Assembly (NCBI GenBank): GCA_017623115.1
Contig: JAGAPT010000017.1
Coordinates: forward strand, 1-64,000
Length of the DNA: 64,000 nucleotides
Direction of reading: 5' to 3'
Source of the DNA: Alistipes sp.
GTDB taxonomy: Bacteria > Bacteroidota > Bacteroidia > Bacteroidales > Rikenellaceae
Part shown: positions 22,581 to 32,126 of the stretch, in pieces
Layout of the letters: each line of letters opens with the position of its first letter
Numbering within the stretch: position 1 is the first letter of the stretch
Program-made: the position numbers and the translations under genes
Notes under the pieces: generated by a model
What the model was told of the DNA's origin: nothing
The model's database searches: none
Seen by the model: the letters and a program-made list of their open reading frames with translations, nothing else

Positions 22581-24296
22581 CTAAAATGTCAGTCGTACAC
22601 CCACCAGGGCATTGATGCCATATTCGGGCATCGTAGGCAGGTCATACAGGTCGCTATTGAGCAGGTTGCGCCCCTCCACAAACAGCGCCATCATGCCCGA
22701 CATGCGCCACTCAAAGTCGAACTGTACATCCACAGCCGAAGGCATCTTATAGCGGTCAATAAGTCGCTCTTCGATGACTTTTGTGTCATCACTCATCACC
22801 ATCGACCACCAACGCTCGCCCTGCATCACAGCCCGCAAGCCCACACGCACCTTACGACCCTCATAGCGAACGCCACATTCTGCTTCCCACTCGGGGGCTC
22901 CGTGTTGCAACTTATGCTCATCGTCGTAGGCATAGAACCGCGCAGCTGCATCCAGCACCCAGTTGGTAGCCGGTCGATAGGTCACCTCGGCACCCATCGT
23001 ATAGCGCGTCTGACGCTCCTGCCAGGGCACGAACCAACCGGCAGCATACATCGTCGGAGCAGCCTCATCGAGCACCGGCAACAGCCAATAGATATGGTCA
23101 TCCTGCAAGGCCCCCTCCAAATAAGCCCGATAGCGGAATCGGTTATTCTTCGAGTAGCCCATCAAACCACCGCGCACGGCCCACTCGGGGGTGCTCTTCA
23201 TGAGCCACGTCGATGCAGGCAGGTAGGGATTTTGCGTAGCCAACGACTGAAAATCATTCGTCTGCAACCGTCCATCCATCTCCACAAAGGGTTTTACGGC
23301 CGTTTTTATCAGGTTGAACTCCAGGCGCAGATAAGGGAACACGTAGTGTTTCGTGCGCTCCTCGGTCGCTGTTTCGCTGCGATTGTAGTAGTAATCGACA
23401 CCCACCTCCATCGACGACCGCGCGAGGTGACGGGCATAGCGTATCGTACTCGAGAGCAGATGTTCATCCACATTCTCCAACGCACGACCTCCCCACATCC
23501 AGGTATAGCCCAAGCCTATATCAAATCGGCTCTTGGCAAAGGCTCGTGCCACACGCCCCTGCACCCCGAAGTTGCTTTGTCGACCGCGTTCGGCCACACC
23601 AATCGGATCGCTGTGGTCATAAAAGAGGTCTCCGGCCACCTTAAACTCGAAGTTGGTGCGGGATAAATCCTGAAAATCATCACCCACACGCACCGTGGCT
23701 GCCACATCCGAGTAGCCCACCTGATCGCCCGGCACATGTTTCCACTCCGACGGATAGTGCGCACCATAGCGGTGGAACAGGCGATGGTCATAGTGCACAT
23801 CTCCCTCCACGATATGGCGACCCAGGTATTTTCCGGCCGCCGCACCAACCCGATTGGTCATGCGGGTCGAATTGTTTTTCAATCCGAAATCATTCTTTAT
23901 CTTGGCATAACGGCCCTCGTGATTCAGATAACCCAACGCATAGCCCGTACCGGGATTTTGTGTCGAGGCATAGACATCGACCACCGACTGCAACGGATAG
24001 CCCACACCCGCCTTTACATAGAACGGATTGGGCCGGTTGAACTCCCAATAGGTGACCCGTGCAGGCTGTATCGGGCGAGTTGCCAACCTCGTCTGCAACG
24101 ACAACGGGGTTATCGTATAATCAATTTCGGGGCGCAACTGCATCGTATCGGTCTTATCGGGACGAATCGCCAATTTTGTCGCCGGCTCAAGGCTCGGTAC
24201 ATAATTTTTCGACACCTCGACCTGTTTCTCGACCTGCGCCATCACGCTCCACGGCACCATCACCGCAAGCATTCCTATGATCCACCACTTCTTCAT
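22581..24296 (-). CDS. Outer-membrane beta-barrel protein without plug domain (TonB-receptor-like)
   Basis: A 571-residue protein with a signal peptide cleaved after Ala-Gln (MVPWSVMAQ). Residues about 25-75 look like a short periplasmic segment; the rest has alternating-strand, aromatic-rich patterns of a large barrel and ends in a terminal Phe strand (ALVGVRLTF). NLLNSDLYDLP resembles the last strands of TonB-dependent receptors. No plug or carboxypeptidase-like domain is present. Its ATG overlaps the stop of the upstream TPR gene (TAATG), so the two are coupled. The TPR protein may act as its periplasmic partner. Transport function is unknown. Confidence 0.75.
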   Translation of the reverse strand: MKKWWIIGMLAVMVPWSVMAQVEKQVEVSKNYVPSLEPATKLAIRPDKTDTMQLRPEIDYTITPLSLQTRLATRPIQPARVTYWEFNRPNPFYVKAGVGYPLQSVVDVYASTQNPGTGYALGYLNHEGRYAKIKNDFGLKNNSTRMTNRVGAAAGKYLGRHIVEGDVHYDHRLFHRYGAHYPSEWKHVPGDQVGYSDVAATVRVGDDFQDLSRTNFEFKVAGDLFYDHSDPIGVAERGRQSNFGVQGRVARAFAKSRFDIGLGYTWMWGGRALENVDEHLLSSTIRYARHLARSSMEVGVDYYYNRSETATEERTKHYVFPYLRLEFNLIKTAVKPFVEMDGRLQTNDFQSLATQNPYLPASTWLMKSTPEWAVRGGLMGYSKNNRFRYRAYLEGALQDDHIYWLLPVLDEAAPTMYAAGWFVPWQERQTRYTMGAEVTYRPATNWVLDAAARFYAYDDEHKLQHGAPEWEAECGVRYEGRKVRVGLRAVMQGERWWSMVMSDDTKVIEERLIDRYKMPSAVDVQFDFEWRMSGMMALFVEGRNLLNSDLYDLPTMPEYGINALVGVRLTF

Positions 24297-27280
24297 TACT
24301 CATTCAATTTTTGGATACGCGCCTGTGCATCAGCCACAATACCATCATCGGCCGGTGAATAGCCATCGGCCACACTCTGATAGGTTGCACGCGCCTGGAA
24401 CAGGTCGCCCTTCTGCACATAGAGATCGCCCAGCAACAGATAGGCTTTGGCCAACCAATAGGCCTTCGGCATGCGCTTCGAGTAGGCAAATATCGCCTGT
24501 TCGGTCTTCTCCTTATCACCGGCCCCATCAGCATAATCGTGCTCAATCACATAATACGCAGCGGCCGAACCCTCCTTCGTAGAGACATCCGAGGCCAACT
24601 CCTGGTAAAGTGCATGAGCGGCCTCCGTGCGACCTTCGCCACGCATCTGCTCAGCCCAGGCAAATTTCGCCTCCCGATGCGCCGTAGCACCGGCATCGGT
24701 ACACTTCAGCACATCGGCTGCCATCGCTGCAATCTGCGCCCGATCGCCAACAGCCATCGTTGCCCGCACGTAGCGTGTCATGGCCGCTTCACGTTCGGCA
24801 GCCACGGTCGACACAGCGTAGAGTTGGCGATAAGCCGTTGCAGCCTCGGCATAACGCTCATCCTCCCAGCACATCCGCGAAAGGGTCTGCAGCGCCTGCA
24901 ACGTATATTGATGCGAGCCCAGATTGGCCAATTCAGACAGCGTCGAGATAGCCTCGGCACGTTGCTCCGACACGAGGTAACAATCACTCAGATAGTACAA
25001 CGCATCGGCACGATAGGCTCCCTTTGGATAGCTCTTCAAATAGCTGCGTAACGACCGCTCGGCATCGCTACGACGATCAGCCAGATAGAGTTTCTGCGCC
25101 GCAGCAAACGACAAGGAGTCTCGAGCCACCTCCGAGAGGTCGCGCTCGACACCCACCTCCTCGGCATAGGCAAAGTAGCCCTCCACATCGCCATCCGAAA
25201 CATAGATATCCCGAATGCCATGCAGGGCCTCACGCGCTTCGGCCGATTGGGGAGCCGAGGCTACCACCTTCCGATAGGCTGCCAGCGACTTCTCCTTCTC
25301 GCCCAGATTCTGGTAGGCCAAGCCCAAATCGGCATAGGCCTGTGTGCAACGGCTCGATTGCGGATATTTCGCCACAAAGCGTTCCAACTGCACAGCTCCC
25401 TCTGCATAATTCTCACGCGCAATGCAGGTGCGACCCAGATCGTAATGTGCCTCTTCGAGGTAATTGCCTTTTCCTTGGCGGACAATCTGTTGCAGCGCAG
25501 CCTGTTTCTCGGTAACACGTCCCAAGACACCCAGCGTAACGGCACGTTTATAGGCGGCATAATCGCTACCTACACCCCCTTGCGTCATGGTCTGCTGGTA
25601 ACGACGCAATGCCTCGTCGAAACGACGATCGGCATAAGCCGTATCGCCCAAACGATTCAGTGCATCACACCGATAAGCATCGTTGTACGTATAGGTATTG
25701 ATAAACTGTTTGAAAGCCGTCTCCGCCTGCGTCATGCGCTCCTGCGAGAAATAACAATATCCCAGGTTATACAACGCCAGGGCATATTCACGCTCGGCAC
25801 GAGGTGCACGCCCCAGATAGGCATTGTAGTTGGTAACGGCTTGTGCATAATTGCCCTCGCCATAGGCAATCTCACCCTGCCAGAAATTACTCAAAGCCGT
25901 ATAGCGCGGACTTACGCCCAGCGACAGCGTCTCGGTCAGATACCTCTTCGCTGCCTCCGTATCCTCCGCCTCATAGGCCTCCAAAGCACGGAAGTAGGTG
26001 ATCTTCTGCAAGGCTGCACGCAGCTCGGCATCCATCGCAGGCATCGCCTTGATGGCTCGATAGGCCGCGTCATAATCGCGAGAATTATAATAGGCGGCAA
26101 TGAGCAACGTGCGCGCCTCTCCTACACGCGGTGAGCGGGGATATCGCTCGACATAGCGACCCAAGACATGGATCGCTCCATTAAAGGCACCTCCGCCCAA
26201 CTCATATTGCAGTTTGGCGTAGTTGAAGAGGGCATCTTCGGCAATCGTACCATCCAGCGCATCATCGGTCGCCATGGCAAAGGCCTGCATAGCAGCCTCC
26301 TTATTGCCTTGTCGCAGGTAGCAATCGGCCAAATGATACGAGGCGTTCTGCGTCAAGGCATCCTCCGGCCCACAGGTTTTGCGCAACCACGCAGCAGCCT
26401 CCTCATGGCGAGCCAATCGATAGAGCGAGAAGCCACGCAGGTAGTTGCAATCCCGATTCTCCTCGCCTCCTACAGCCTGATAAGTATCCAAATGCGCCAA
26501 GGTCTTGCGATAATCTTCCAGATGGAACCACGACTCGGCTAAAATCCGCTCCAGCTCGGTTCGACGCTCCCCCACAGCTCGTACAGCCAGAGCCTCGCCA
26601 CGTTCGGTGACATAGGCATAATTGCCTTGGCGGAACTCGATTTGCAAGAGGTAGTAAGGAGCCAACTCACCATACGCATCGCTTGCTTGCAGGCGCGCAA
26701 AGGCCTCTTTCGCCTCATCCAACCGGCCTTCGGCATAGTCGATATATCCCTGATAATAACGGGCATGGTCGGCATATTCGCTCTCGGGGCGAATCCGTGC
26801 AAAATAGGTTTCAGCCTCCTCATAGTTCTTCTCCGCAAAGGCCACATACCCCATACGGATGTTGTATCGTTCGCGTTCGGAACGGCTCAACGCTTGATAA
26901 TCACACGCAGCATAACTTGCCCTCGCCTGCTCCATATTCCCCTGCGCACAATAATAGGAGCCCAGCGCATAGCGTACAGCGTTATTTCGGGTCGAGGCCG
27001 GATAGCGTTTCGAGAAGGCTGTCAGGGCCTGCTCGGCATCCCGACTACCCAACTCGACCGCACATACCGCCAGATAAAAATCAATCTCCTCACGGGCTGT
27101 TTGTTGGGTGGGTGTGAGCCGTTGTTGTGCCTCACGGAACGCATGACGAGCATCGCTCCACCGCCCAAACTCATAGAGTTCACGACCTCGATTGAGCCAT
27201 GCAGCCACCCCATCCTCCGAGGCGACGGCCATCCATGCCGACAACAGCACCATCAAACCCACTATCACGATTCTACGCAT
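24296..27280 (-). CDS. Large periplasmic TPR-repeat protein
   Basis: A 994-residue protein with a signal peptide (MRRIVIVGLMVLLSAWMAVAS). The mature part is almost entirely tetratricopeptide or TolA-binding-type helical repeats of about 34-37 residues (for example ALYNLGYCYFSQERMTQAE and AHYDLGRTCIARENYAEGA). I started at the ATG at 27280, because an earlier one at 27304 would overlap the preceding gene and spoil the signal sequence. A protein-protein scaffold role in the periplasm is inferred. The translationally coupled barrel downstream suggests envelope assembly or substrate capture. Confidence 0.85.
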   Translation of the reverse strand: MRRIVIVGLMVLLSAWMAVASEDGVAAWLNRGRELYEFGRWSDARHAFREAQQRLTPTQQTAREEIDFYLAVCAVELGSRDAEQALTAFSKRYPASTRNNAVRYALGSYYCAQGNMEQARASYAACDYQALSRSERERYNIRMGYVAFAEKNYEEAETYFARIRPESEYADHARYYQGYIDYAEGRLDEAKEAFARLQASDAYGELAPYYLLQIEFRQGNYAYVTERGEALAVRAVGERRTELERILAESWFHLEDYRKTLAHLDTYQAVGGEENRDCNYLRGFSLYRLARHEEAAAWLRKTCGPEDALTQNASYHLADCYLRQGNKEAAMQAFAMATDDALDGTIAEDALFNYAKLQYELGGGAFNGAIHVLGRYVERYPRSPRVGEARTLLIAAYYNSRDYDAAYRAIKAMPAMDAELRAALQKITYFRALEAYEAEDTEAAKRYLTETLSLGVSPRYTALSNFWQGEIAYGEGNYAQAVTNYNAYLGRAPRAEREYALALYNLGYCYFSQERMTQAETAFKQFINTYTYNDAYRCDALNRLGDTAYADRRFDEALRRYQQTMTQGGVGSDYAAYKRAVTLGVLGRVTEKQAALQQIVRQGKGNYLEEAHYDLGRTCIARENYAEGAVQLERFVAKYPQSSRCTQAYADLGLAYQNLGEKEKSLAAYRKVVASAPQSAEAREALHGIRDIYVSDGDVEGYFAYAEEVGVERDLSEVARDSLSFAAAQKLYLADRRSDAERSLRSYLKSYPKGAYRADALYYLSDCYLVSEQRAEAISTLSELANLGSHQYTLQALQTLSRMCWEDERYAEAATAYRQLYAVSTVAAEREAAMTRYVRATMAVGDRAQIAAMAADVLKCTDAGATAHREAKFAWAEQMRGEGRTEAAHALYQELASDVSTKEGSAAAYYVIEHDYADGAGDKEKTEQAIFAYSKRMPKAYWLAKAYLLLGDLYVQKGDLFQARATYQSVADGYSPADDGIVADAQARIQKLNE

Positions 27281-27296
27281 CGTATCACTTTTTTTT

Positions 27297-28403
27297 CTAC
27301 TCAATATCCAAACAATTATACTTTCCCCGAATAACGCCGTCTTCCAACTCTACCAGCCCATTTTGAGCACGCAGCATCGTCTTCATGGTCGAGCCATCGA
27401 TATTATAACAGGGAATCTCCACCTCTCCAATCGCAATGGTTTTCAACCCATAGAGGGGCTCGGGAGTCAAACACACTACGGCATCACCTGCAGCCGTCAC
27501 CCGCTCCGCCAACCGTTTCATCCGGTCGGCACACGCCGCAGGTATGCTGTTCCAATCAGTGATGCACAACATGTAGAGACGACCGGAGCGGGTCAGCAAC
27601 TCCTCCGTTACATCGCCGTCCGCATTGTGTACGGCAAATTCGCTAATCAAAGGACGCACCACGCTTGTTTCGCTCTCGACATAGGTATCTACCCACTCCC
27701 ACTTCTCGCTATTCTGCCACTCGGTATCCTCCAGACGAAACTCACGCACCTTACCGTTTTTACGATTGCGGTAGATGAGTATCGTCTCCGTATGCTCATC
27801 GGGGGCATTGGTCTGTGCCACCATCGCCTTGTGGATATTCACGCCCACGCGATAAGGCAGGAAATCCACGAGTGGCAGATGACGATAGCAATAGTAACCC
27901 AGCATCATCGAGCCCACAAAGAAGAGGCACATGAGTGCCAACTCGGCCTTACGGAACGAGAAGATGCGGTCGGGACGATAACGCCACCACACCACCACCG
28001 CCATCGGCAGAGCAATCAGATTTTTCAGGAAGGTTTGCCAAGGCGTCAGTTTAATCGCCTCGCCGAAACATCCGCAATCCTCGACCGGCAATACCGTGGC
28101 ACTGAGGAAGGTGATAACCGTAAATATCAGCATCGAGGCCAGCGCAAAAATCGACACCATGCGGATACGTACCTTGAAGAGCAACATACACCCCATCATC
28201 AACTCTGCACCACACAGCCAGATGGAGAAGGCCATGGCTGCCGGACGCAGTGCATCCCATCCGTAGATGGTCAGGTACTCATTCACTTTAAGTGCCGTGC
28301 CCCACGGGTCTATCGTCTTCGTAAATCCCGACACGATGAAGGTCAGTGCCAGAATCGTACGGCAGACGTGCGATAAGAGTTTTATGAATCGTTTATTGCG
28401 CAT
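27297..28403 (-). CDS. DoxX/MauE-family membrane protein with extra-membrane C-terminal domain
   Basis: A 368-residue protein similar to the BT_3928 family. The first about 180 residues hold four to five membrane helices of DoxX/MauE type, with FIVSGFTKTIDPWGTALK and a Cys pair in VEDCGCFGEAIK. The remainder is a soluble domain without clear assignment, possibly thioredoxin-fold-like (LYMLCITDWNSI). MauE/DoxX proteins are linked to disulfide or quinone redox chemistry, so the Cys pair may be functional. The gene begins 11 bp inside the end of tmk. Confidence 0.75.
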   Translation of the reverse strand: MRNKRFIKLLSHVCRTILALTFIVSGFTKTIDPWGTALKVNEYLTIYGWDALRPAAMAFSIWLCGAELMMGCMLLFKVRIRMVSIFALASMLIFTVITFLSATVLPVEDCGCFGEAIKLTPWQTFLKNLIALPMAVVVWWRYRPDRIFSFRKAELALMCLFFVGSMMLGYYCYRHLPLVDFLPYRVGVNIHKAMVAQTNAPDEHTETILIYRNRKNGKVREFRLEDTEWQNSEKWEWVDTYVESETSVVRPLISEFAVHNADGDVTEELLTRSGRLYMLCITDWNSIPAACADRMKRLAERVTAAGDAVVCLTPEPLYGLKTIAIGEVEIPCYNIDGSTMKTMLRAQNGLVELEDGVIRGKYNCLDIE

Positions 28404-29085
28404 CTTCGGTCAGCAGCGGGTTTAGCAGGGTTTCTATCTTCTTAAAAATACCTTCGGGCGTATCCATCGCCCCCTCTTCATCACAGCAATTCACCACCTG
28501 CAAATCATGATTTGCTGCCGCAGCATCGAGGTAGACCTCTCGAACCTGCTGTTGCAGGAGCAGCGAAGCCTCGTGAATATCGGCTCCACCCTTCAAATAA
28601 TCACGGTCTTCGCCCTCACGCTGCTCGGTCAATTTGCGTGTCGTAAACGAGAAGGGAACATCCAGAAAGAGCGACAAATCGGGACGAGGAATTTGATGGT
28701 GGCTGTATTCCAAATCGAGAATCCACGCCATCAGTCGGTCTCGCTCCTCGCCTTTGGGCAGTTTGGCACATTGATAGCCGATGTTCGAGTAGACATAGCG
28801 GTCCAGAATCACCACCTTGCCCTCGTCGAGCCATGTGCGAATCTGCGAGGCCGCCTCGGCGCGGTCGCCAGCATAAATCAGTGCTACCAAATAGGGATTC
28901 ACCTCGGCAGCCGACCCAAACTCACCACGCAGAAAACGGGCAATCAAATCGCCATACACCGGAGCATCGAACCGCGGAAAGTGTAGGTACGCACATGCCG
29001 CACCACGTGCCTCAAACAGCGCAGTCAGTTTTTTGATTTGGGTCGATTTTCCGGCTCCATCCAGCCCCTCCAATACAATCAGCAT
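28393..29085 (-). CDS. tmk: Thymidylate kinase
   Basis: A 230-residue P-loop kinase phosphorylating dTMP to dTDP. The Walker A motif is EGLDGAGKST (residues 6-15), LDRYVYSNIGYQ carries the DR(Y/F) substrate motif, and DLSLFLDVP precedes the lid region. The protein is slightly longer than the roughly 210-residue average. It lies 51 bp after sufS and overlaps the next gene by 11 bp. Confidence 0.93.
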   Translation of the reverse strand: MLIVLEGLDGAGKSTQIKKLTALFEARGAACAYLHFPRFDAPVYGDLIARFLRGEFGSAAEVNPYLVALIYAGDRAEAASQIRTWLDEGKVVILDRYVYSNIGYQCAKLPKGEERDRLMAWILDLEYSHHQIPRPDLSLFLDVPFSFTTRKLTEQREGEDRDYLKGGADIHEASLLLQQQVREVYLDAAAANHDLQVVNCCDEEGAMDTPEGIFKKIETLLNPLLTEDAQ

Positions 29086-29136
29086 TCCTTCTATTCTCTT
29101 TTAAGTTTGGTTCTTGTCGTTCTTGTTCCGGCTCGG

Positions 29137-30354
29137 CTATCGCAGCATGCGCACAGCTCGCTTCACACCGCCCACCAGCGCATCAATCTCCGCCGCCGTG
29201 TTATACATCGCCAACGAGGCACGGCACATACCTTGTACTCCGTAATGCGCCATCACCGGCTCGGCACAATGCTGCCCTGTACGCACAGCAACACCCAATT
29301 TATCGAGAATCATGCCCATATCATAGCCGTGCACCCCCTCGACATTAAACGATAGGATAGCGCATTTATCGGCCTGTGTGCCATAGATGCGCAGTCCCTC
29401 GATGCGTTGCAACTCGTCGGTTGCATAGCGCAGCAGTGCCTGTTCGTGCGCCTCCACCTCCGTGCTATCGAGCGACTGCACAAACCGAATCGCCTCACCC
29501 AAGGCAATCGCATCGATATAATTGGCCGTACCGGCTTCGAAGCGCAACGGCACATCAGCATAGGTGGTTCGCTCGAACGACACCCGATTGACCATATCGC
29601 CACCGCCCATAAACGGAGGCATCGCCTCCAGCAGGGCCCGCTTGCCATAGAGGACACCGATACCCGTCGGGCCATAGAGTTTATGTCCCGAGAAGGCGTA
29701 AAAATCGCAATCGAGCGATACCACATCGACGCCTCCATGCACCACGCCCTGACATCCATCGACCAGCACACATGCCCCCACGGCATGCGCCGCAGCAATC
29801 AACTGCTGCAAATCGGGACGTGTGCCCAGTGTATTCGAAGCCTGGGTGACTGCCACCATCTTCGTATGGCTATCCAATAGTGCAGGCAGTCGTTCCAACA
29901 TCAGCCGACCCTCATCATCGAAAGGTAACACCCTGATTTCGGCACCGCGTCGTTCGGCCAGAAGTTGCCAGGGTACGATATTGGAGTGGTGCTCCATCTC
30001 GCTGACCACGATATTATCGCCTGCCGAGAGGAACTTCTCGCCCCAGGCATAGGCTACAAGGTTGATGGAGGCCGTAGCACCGGCTGTAAAGATAATCTCC
30101 TCAGCCTGACGAGCCCCGATGAATCGAGCAACCTCCTTTCGAGCCTCCTCATACCGCTCGGTAGCCATCTCCGAGAGGTAGTGTACACCTCGGTGGATAT
30201 TGGCATTGAGTGTTCGATAGAGCGTATCAAGCGTACGAATCACCACCTCGGGTTTTTGCGCCGTGGCACCACTATCCAGATAGACCAGCGGTTTTCCGTA
30301 AACCTGCTGCTCCAACAACGGGAACTCCTTGCGTATGGTCGCTACATCAAACAT
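29137..30354 (-). CDS. sufS: Cysteine desulfurase SufS
   Basis: A 405-residue PLP enzyme. The PLP lysine is Lys225 (FSGHKLYGPTG) and the catalytic Cys363 lies in RTGQHCAEPVM, the group II desulfurase signature. It moves sulfur from cysteine to the SufBCD scaffold for Fe-S cluster assembly. The ATG overlaps the sufD stop (TGATG), and it is the last suf gene. No SufE or SufU shuttle is adjacent. Confidence 0.96.
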   Translation of the reverse strand: MFDVATIRKEFPLLEQQVYGKPLVYLDSGATAQKPEVVIRTLDTLYRTLNANIHRGVHYLSEMATERYEEARKEVARFIGARQAEEIIFTAGATASINLVAYAWGEKFLSAGDNIVVSEMEHHSNIVPWQLLAERRGAEIRVLPFDDEGRLMLERLPALLDSHTKMVAVTQASNTLGTRPDLQQLIAAAHAVGACVLVDGCQGVVHGGVDVVSLDCDFYAFSGHKLYGPTGIGVLYGKRALLEAMPPFMGGGDMVNRVSFERTTYADVPLRFEAGTANYIDAIALGEAIRFVQSLDSTEVEAHEQALLRYATDELQRIEGLRIYGTQADKCAILSFNVEGVHGYDMGMILDKLGVAVRTGQHCAEPVMAHYGVQGMCRASLAMYNTAAEIDALVGGVKRAVRMLR

Positions 30355-31172
30355 CAGATACGCTCCAATTTATGCTCTAAGGCTGCCAGCAGGGCTGCGC
30401 ACAACTCCTCGCAACCACACTGCATCACCAGGTCACCCACAAAACCGGCCAACTGCACACGACGTGCCTGCGCCTCGCTCAAGCCGCGTTGACGCATGTA
30501 GTAGAGGGCCTCTTGGTCCATCTGCCCCACCGTAGCACCGTGCGAACACTTCACATCATCGGCATAGATCTCCAGCTGTGGCAGGGTATCGATACGGGCC
30601 GTCTCGCTCAAGAGCATATTACGGTTCTGCTGATAGGCATCCGTGCGCTGTGCATCGGGAGATACGTAGACCATACCCCGGAACTCCCCGACAGCCTCAC
30701 CACCGGCCAACCCACGTACCACAGACGAGCTGTGGCAGTCGGCTACATTGTGGTTCGTGCGCAGGTGCATCACAGCATGCTCCTTGTCGCCCACCGTCAA
30801 GACACCATTGACCTCACTCTCGGCAAAGGCACCATTCAGGTTGATGGTGTAAGCCGCACGCGCTGCACCCAACTCCACCGTCGTCAACTTGAAGCGACTC
30901 GATGCGGCTTGCTCAACCTGCATCTCGGCAAAGGCCTCTGCACGGAAGAGTTCGACCATCTCCACCTGCGCCCCTTCAGCCAACGTAAAACGCAGGTCAG
31001 CTGTCGTGGGGTCGTCATGCACCACCACCATGCGCAACTTGGCTCCGGCAGCAACCTCCACGGCCAATGAGGCCGGATTGAGCACCACCTGCGGCTCGGC
31101 AACCGACTCCTCGACCCGAAGAGTTGTCCTCTCGACACGCTGCAACGAGGCTATATAGTCGTTTACACTCAT
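30354..31172 (-). CDS. sufD: Fe-S assembly protein SufD (short form)
   Basis: A 272-residue SufB/SufD-fold protein with the core signature YADDVKCSHGATVGQMD and the C-terminal helices. SufD is normally around 420-450 residues. This one lacks the N-terminal helical domain and begins almost at the beta-helix core. The sufC stop is 6 bp upstream, so no longer start exists. The His of KCSHGAT, important in SufD, is kept. It should form the SufBCD scaffold with the neighbours. Confidence 0.9.
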   Translation of the reverse strand: MSVNDYIASLQRVERTTLRVEESVAEPQVVLNPASLAVEVAAGAKLRMVVVHDDPTTADLRFTLAEGAQVEMVELFRAEAFAEMQVEQAASSRFKLTTVELGAARAAYTINLNGAFAESEVNGVLTVGDKEHAVMHLRTNHNVADCHSSSVVRGLAGGEAVGEFRGMVYVSPDAQRTDAYQQNRNMLLSETARIDTLPQLEIYADDVKCSHGATVGQMDQEALYYMRQRGLSEAQARRVQLAGFVGDLVMQCGCEELCAALLAALEHKLERI

Positions 31173-31178
31173 CGTTTC

Positions 31179-31931
31179 TTACTCCTTATAGTCGTTGATA
31201 AGCCAATCGTATCCCTCTTTTTCGAGTTTCAAGGCAAGCGATTTATCGCCCGTATAGATGATACGACCCTGGTACAACACATGGACAAAGTCGGGCACGA
31301 TGTAGTCGAGCAGACGCTGATAGTGGGTAATGACCACCGTAGCATTCTCCTCCGTGTGAAGTTTCGTCACACCCGTGGCTACAATGCGCAGTGCATCGAT
31401 ATCCAGACCCGAGTCCGTTTCATCCAGGATAGCCAACTTCGGATCGAGCATCGCCATCTGGAAAATCTCATTCTTCTTCTTCTCGCCACCCGAGAAGCCC
31501 TCGTTGACGGCACGTGCCGTGAGTTTCGAATCGAGTTCGACAATCTTTGCCTTCTCACGCATCAGTTTCAGGAACTCGCCAGCCGAGAGTGGCTCTTCGC
31601 CACGGAATTTGCGCTGCTCGTTGACTGCCAACTTCATGAAATTGGCCATCGTTACACCCGGAATCTCTACCGGATACTGAAAACCAAGGAAGAGTCCCAT
31701 ACGGGCACGATCCTCAATCGACAAGGCCTGCAACTCCTCACCCAGGAACTCCATCGAGCCCTCTGTGACGGTAAACTTCTCATTGCCGGCCAACACCGAC
31801 GCCAAGGTCGACTTTCCCGAGCCGTTCGGCCCCATGATAGCGTGTACCTCACCGGCCTTTACCTCCAGATTGATGCCACGCAGAATCTCTTTGCCATCGA
31901 CCGATGCGTGCAGATTAGTTACTTTAAGCAT
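31179..31931 (-). CDS. sufC: Fe-S assembly ATPase SufC
   Basis: A 250-residue ABC-type ATPase: Walker A GPNGSGKST, signature FSGGEKKKNEI, Walker B LAILDETDSGLD. SufC binds SufB and SufD and powers conformational change during cluster assembly. Length and motifs are standard. It is separated from sufB by a 195-bp spacer holding a dispersed repeat, unusual inside a suf operon. Confidence 0.97.
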   Translation of the reverse strand: MLKVTNLHASVDGKEILRGINLEVKAGEVHAIMGPNGSGKSTLASVLAGNEKFTVTEGSMEFLGEELQALSIEDRARMGLFLGFQYPVEIPGVTMANFMKLAVNEQRKFRGEEPLSAGEFLKLMREKAKIVELDSKLTARAVNEGFSGGEKKKNEIFQMAMLDPKLAILDETDSGLDIDALRIVATGVTKLHTEENATVVITHYQRLLDYIVPDFVHVLYQGRIIYTGDKSLALKLEKEGYDWLINDYKE

Positions 31932-31979
31932 ATTGTGTTTGTTTTATTTTTTTCTGTTTAGGAGTTTTGGGAGTTTTGG

Positions 31980-32103
31980 GAGTACGCCCAAAACATATTC
32001 TCCTCTCTCCTCTTCGCTCTTTAATCCTGCTTCGCAGGCTTGACTTTGCTCCGGCTCGGCATACCCCGCAAGCGGCCTCTGCCCTCGCCTTAATCGCAAA
32101 GTT
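31980..32103. repeat. Composite dispersed intergenic repeat (full copy)
   Basis: Two blocks lie side by side. 31980-32022 matches 14938-14980 in reverse orientation, and 32020-32103 matches 2896-2978. A perfect 8-bp hairpin GTTTTGGG/CCCAAAAC (31973-31980 and 31987-31994) lies at its left end, and CCTGC-TTC-GCAGG in the middle. It sits between sufB and sufC. Confidence 0.85.
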
Positions 32104-32126
32104 CCTCTTTGCTCTCTCCTCTTTTT

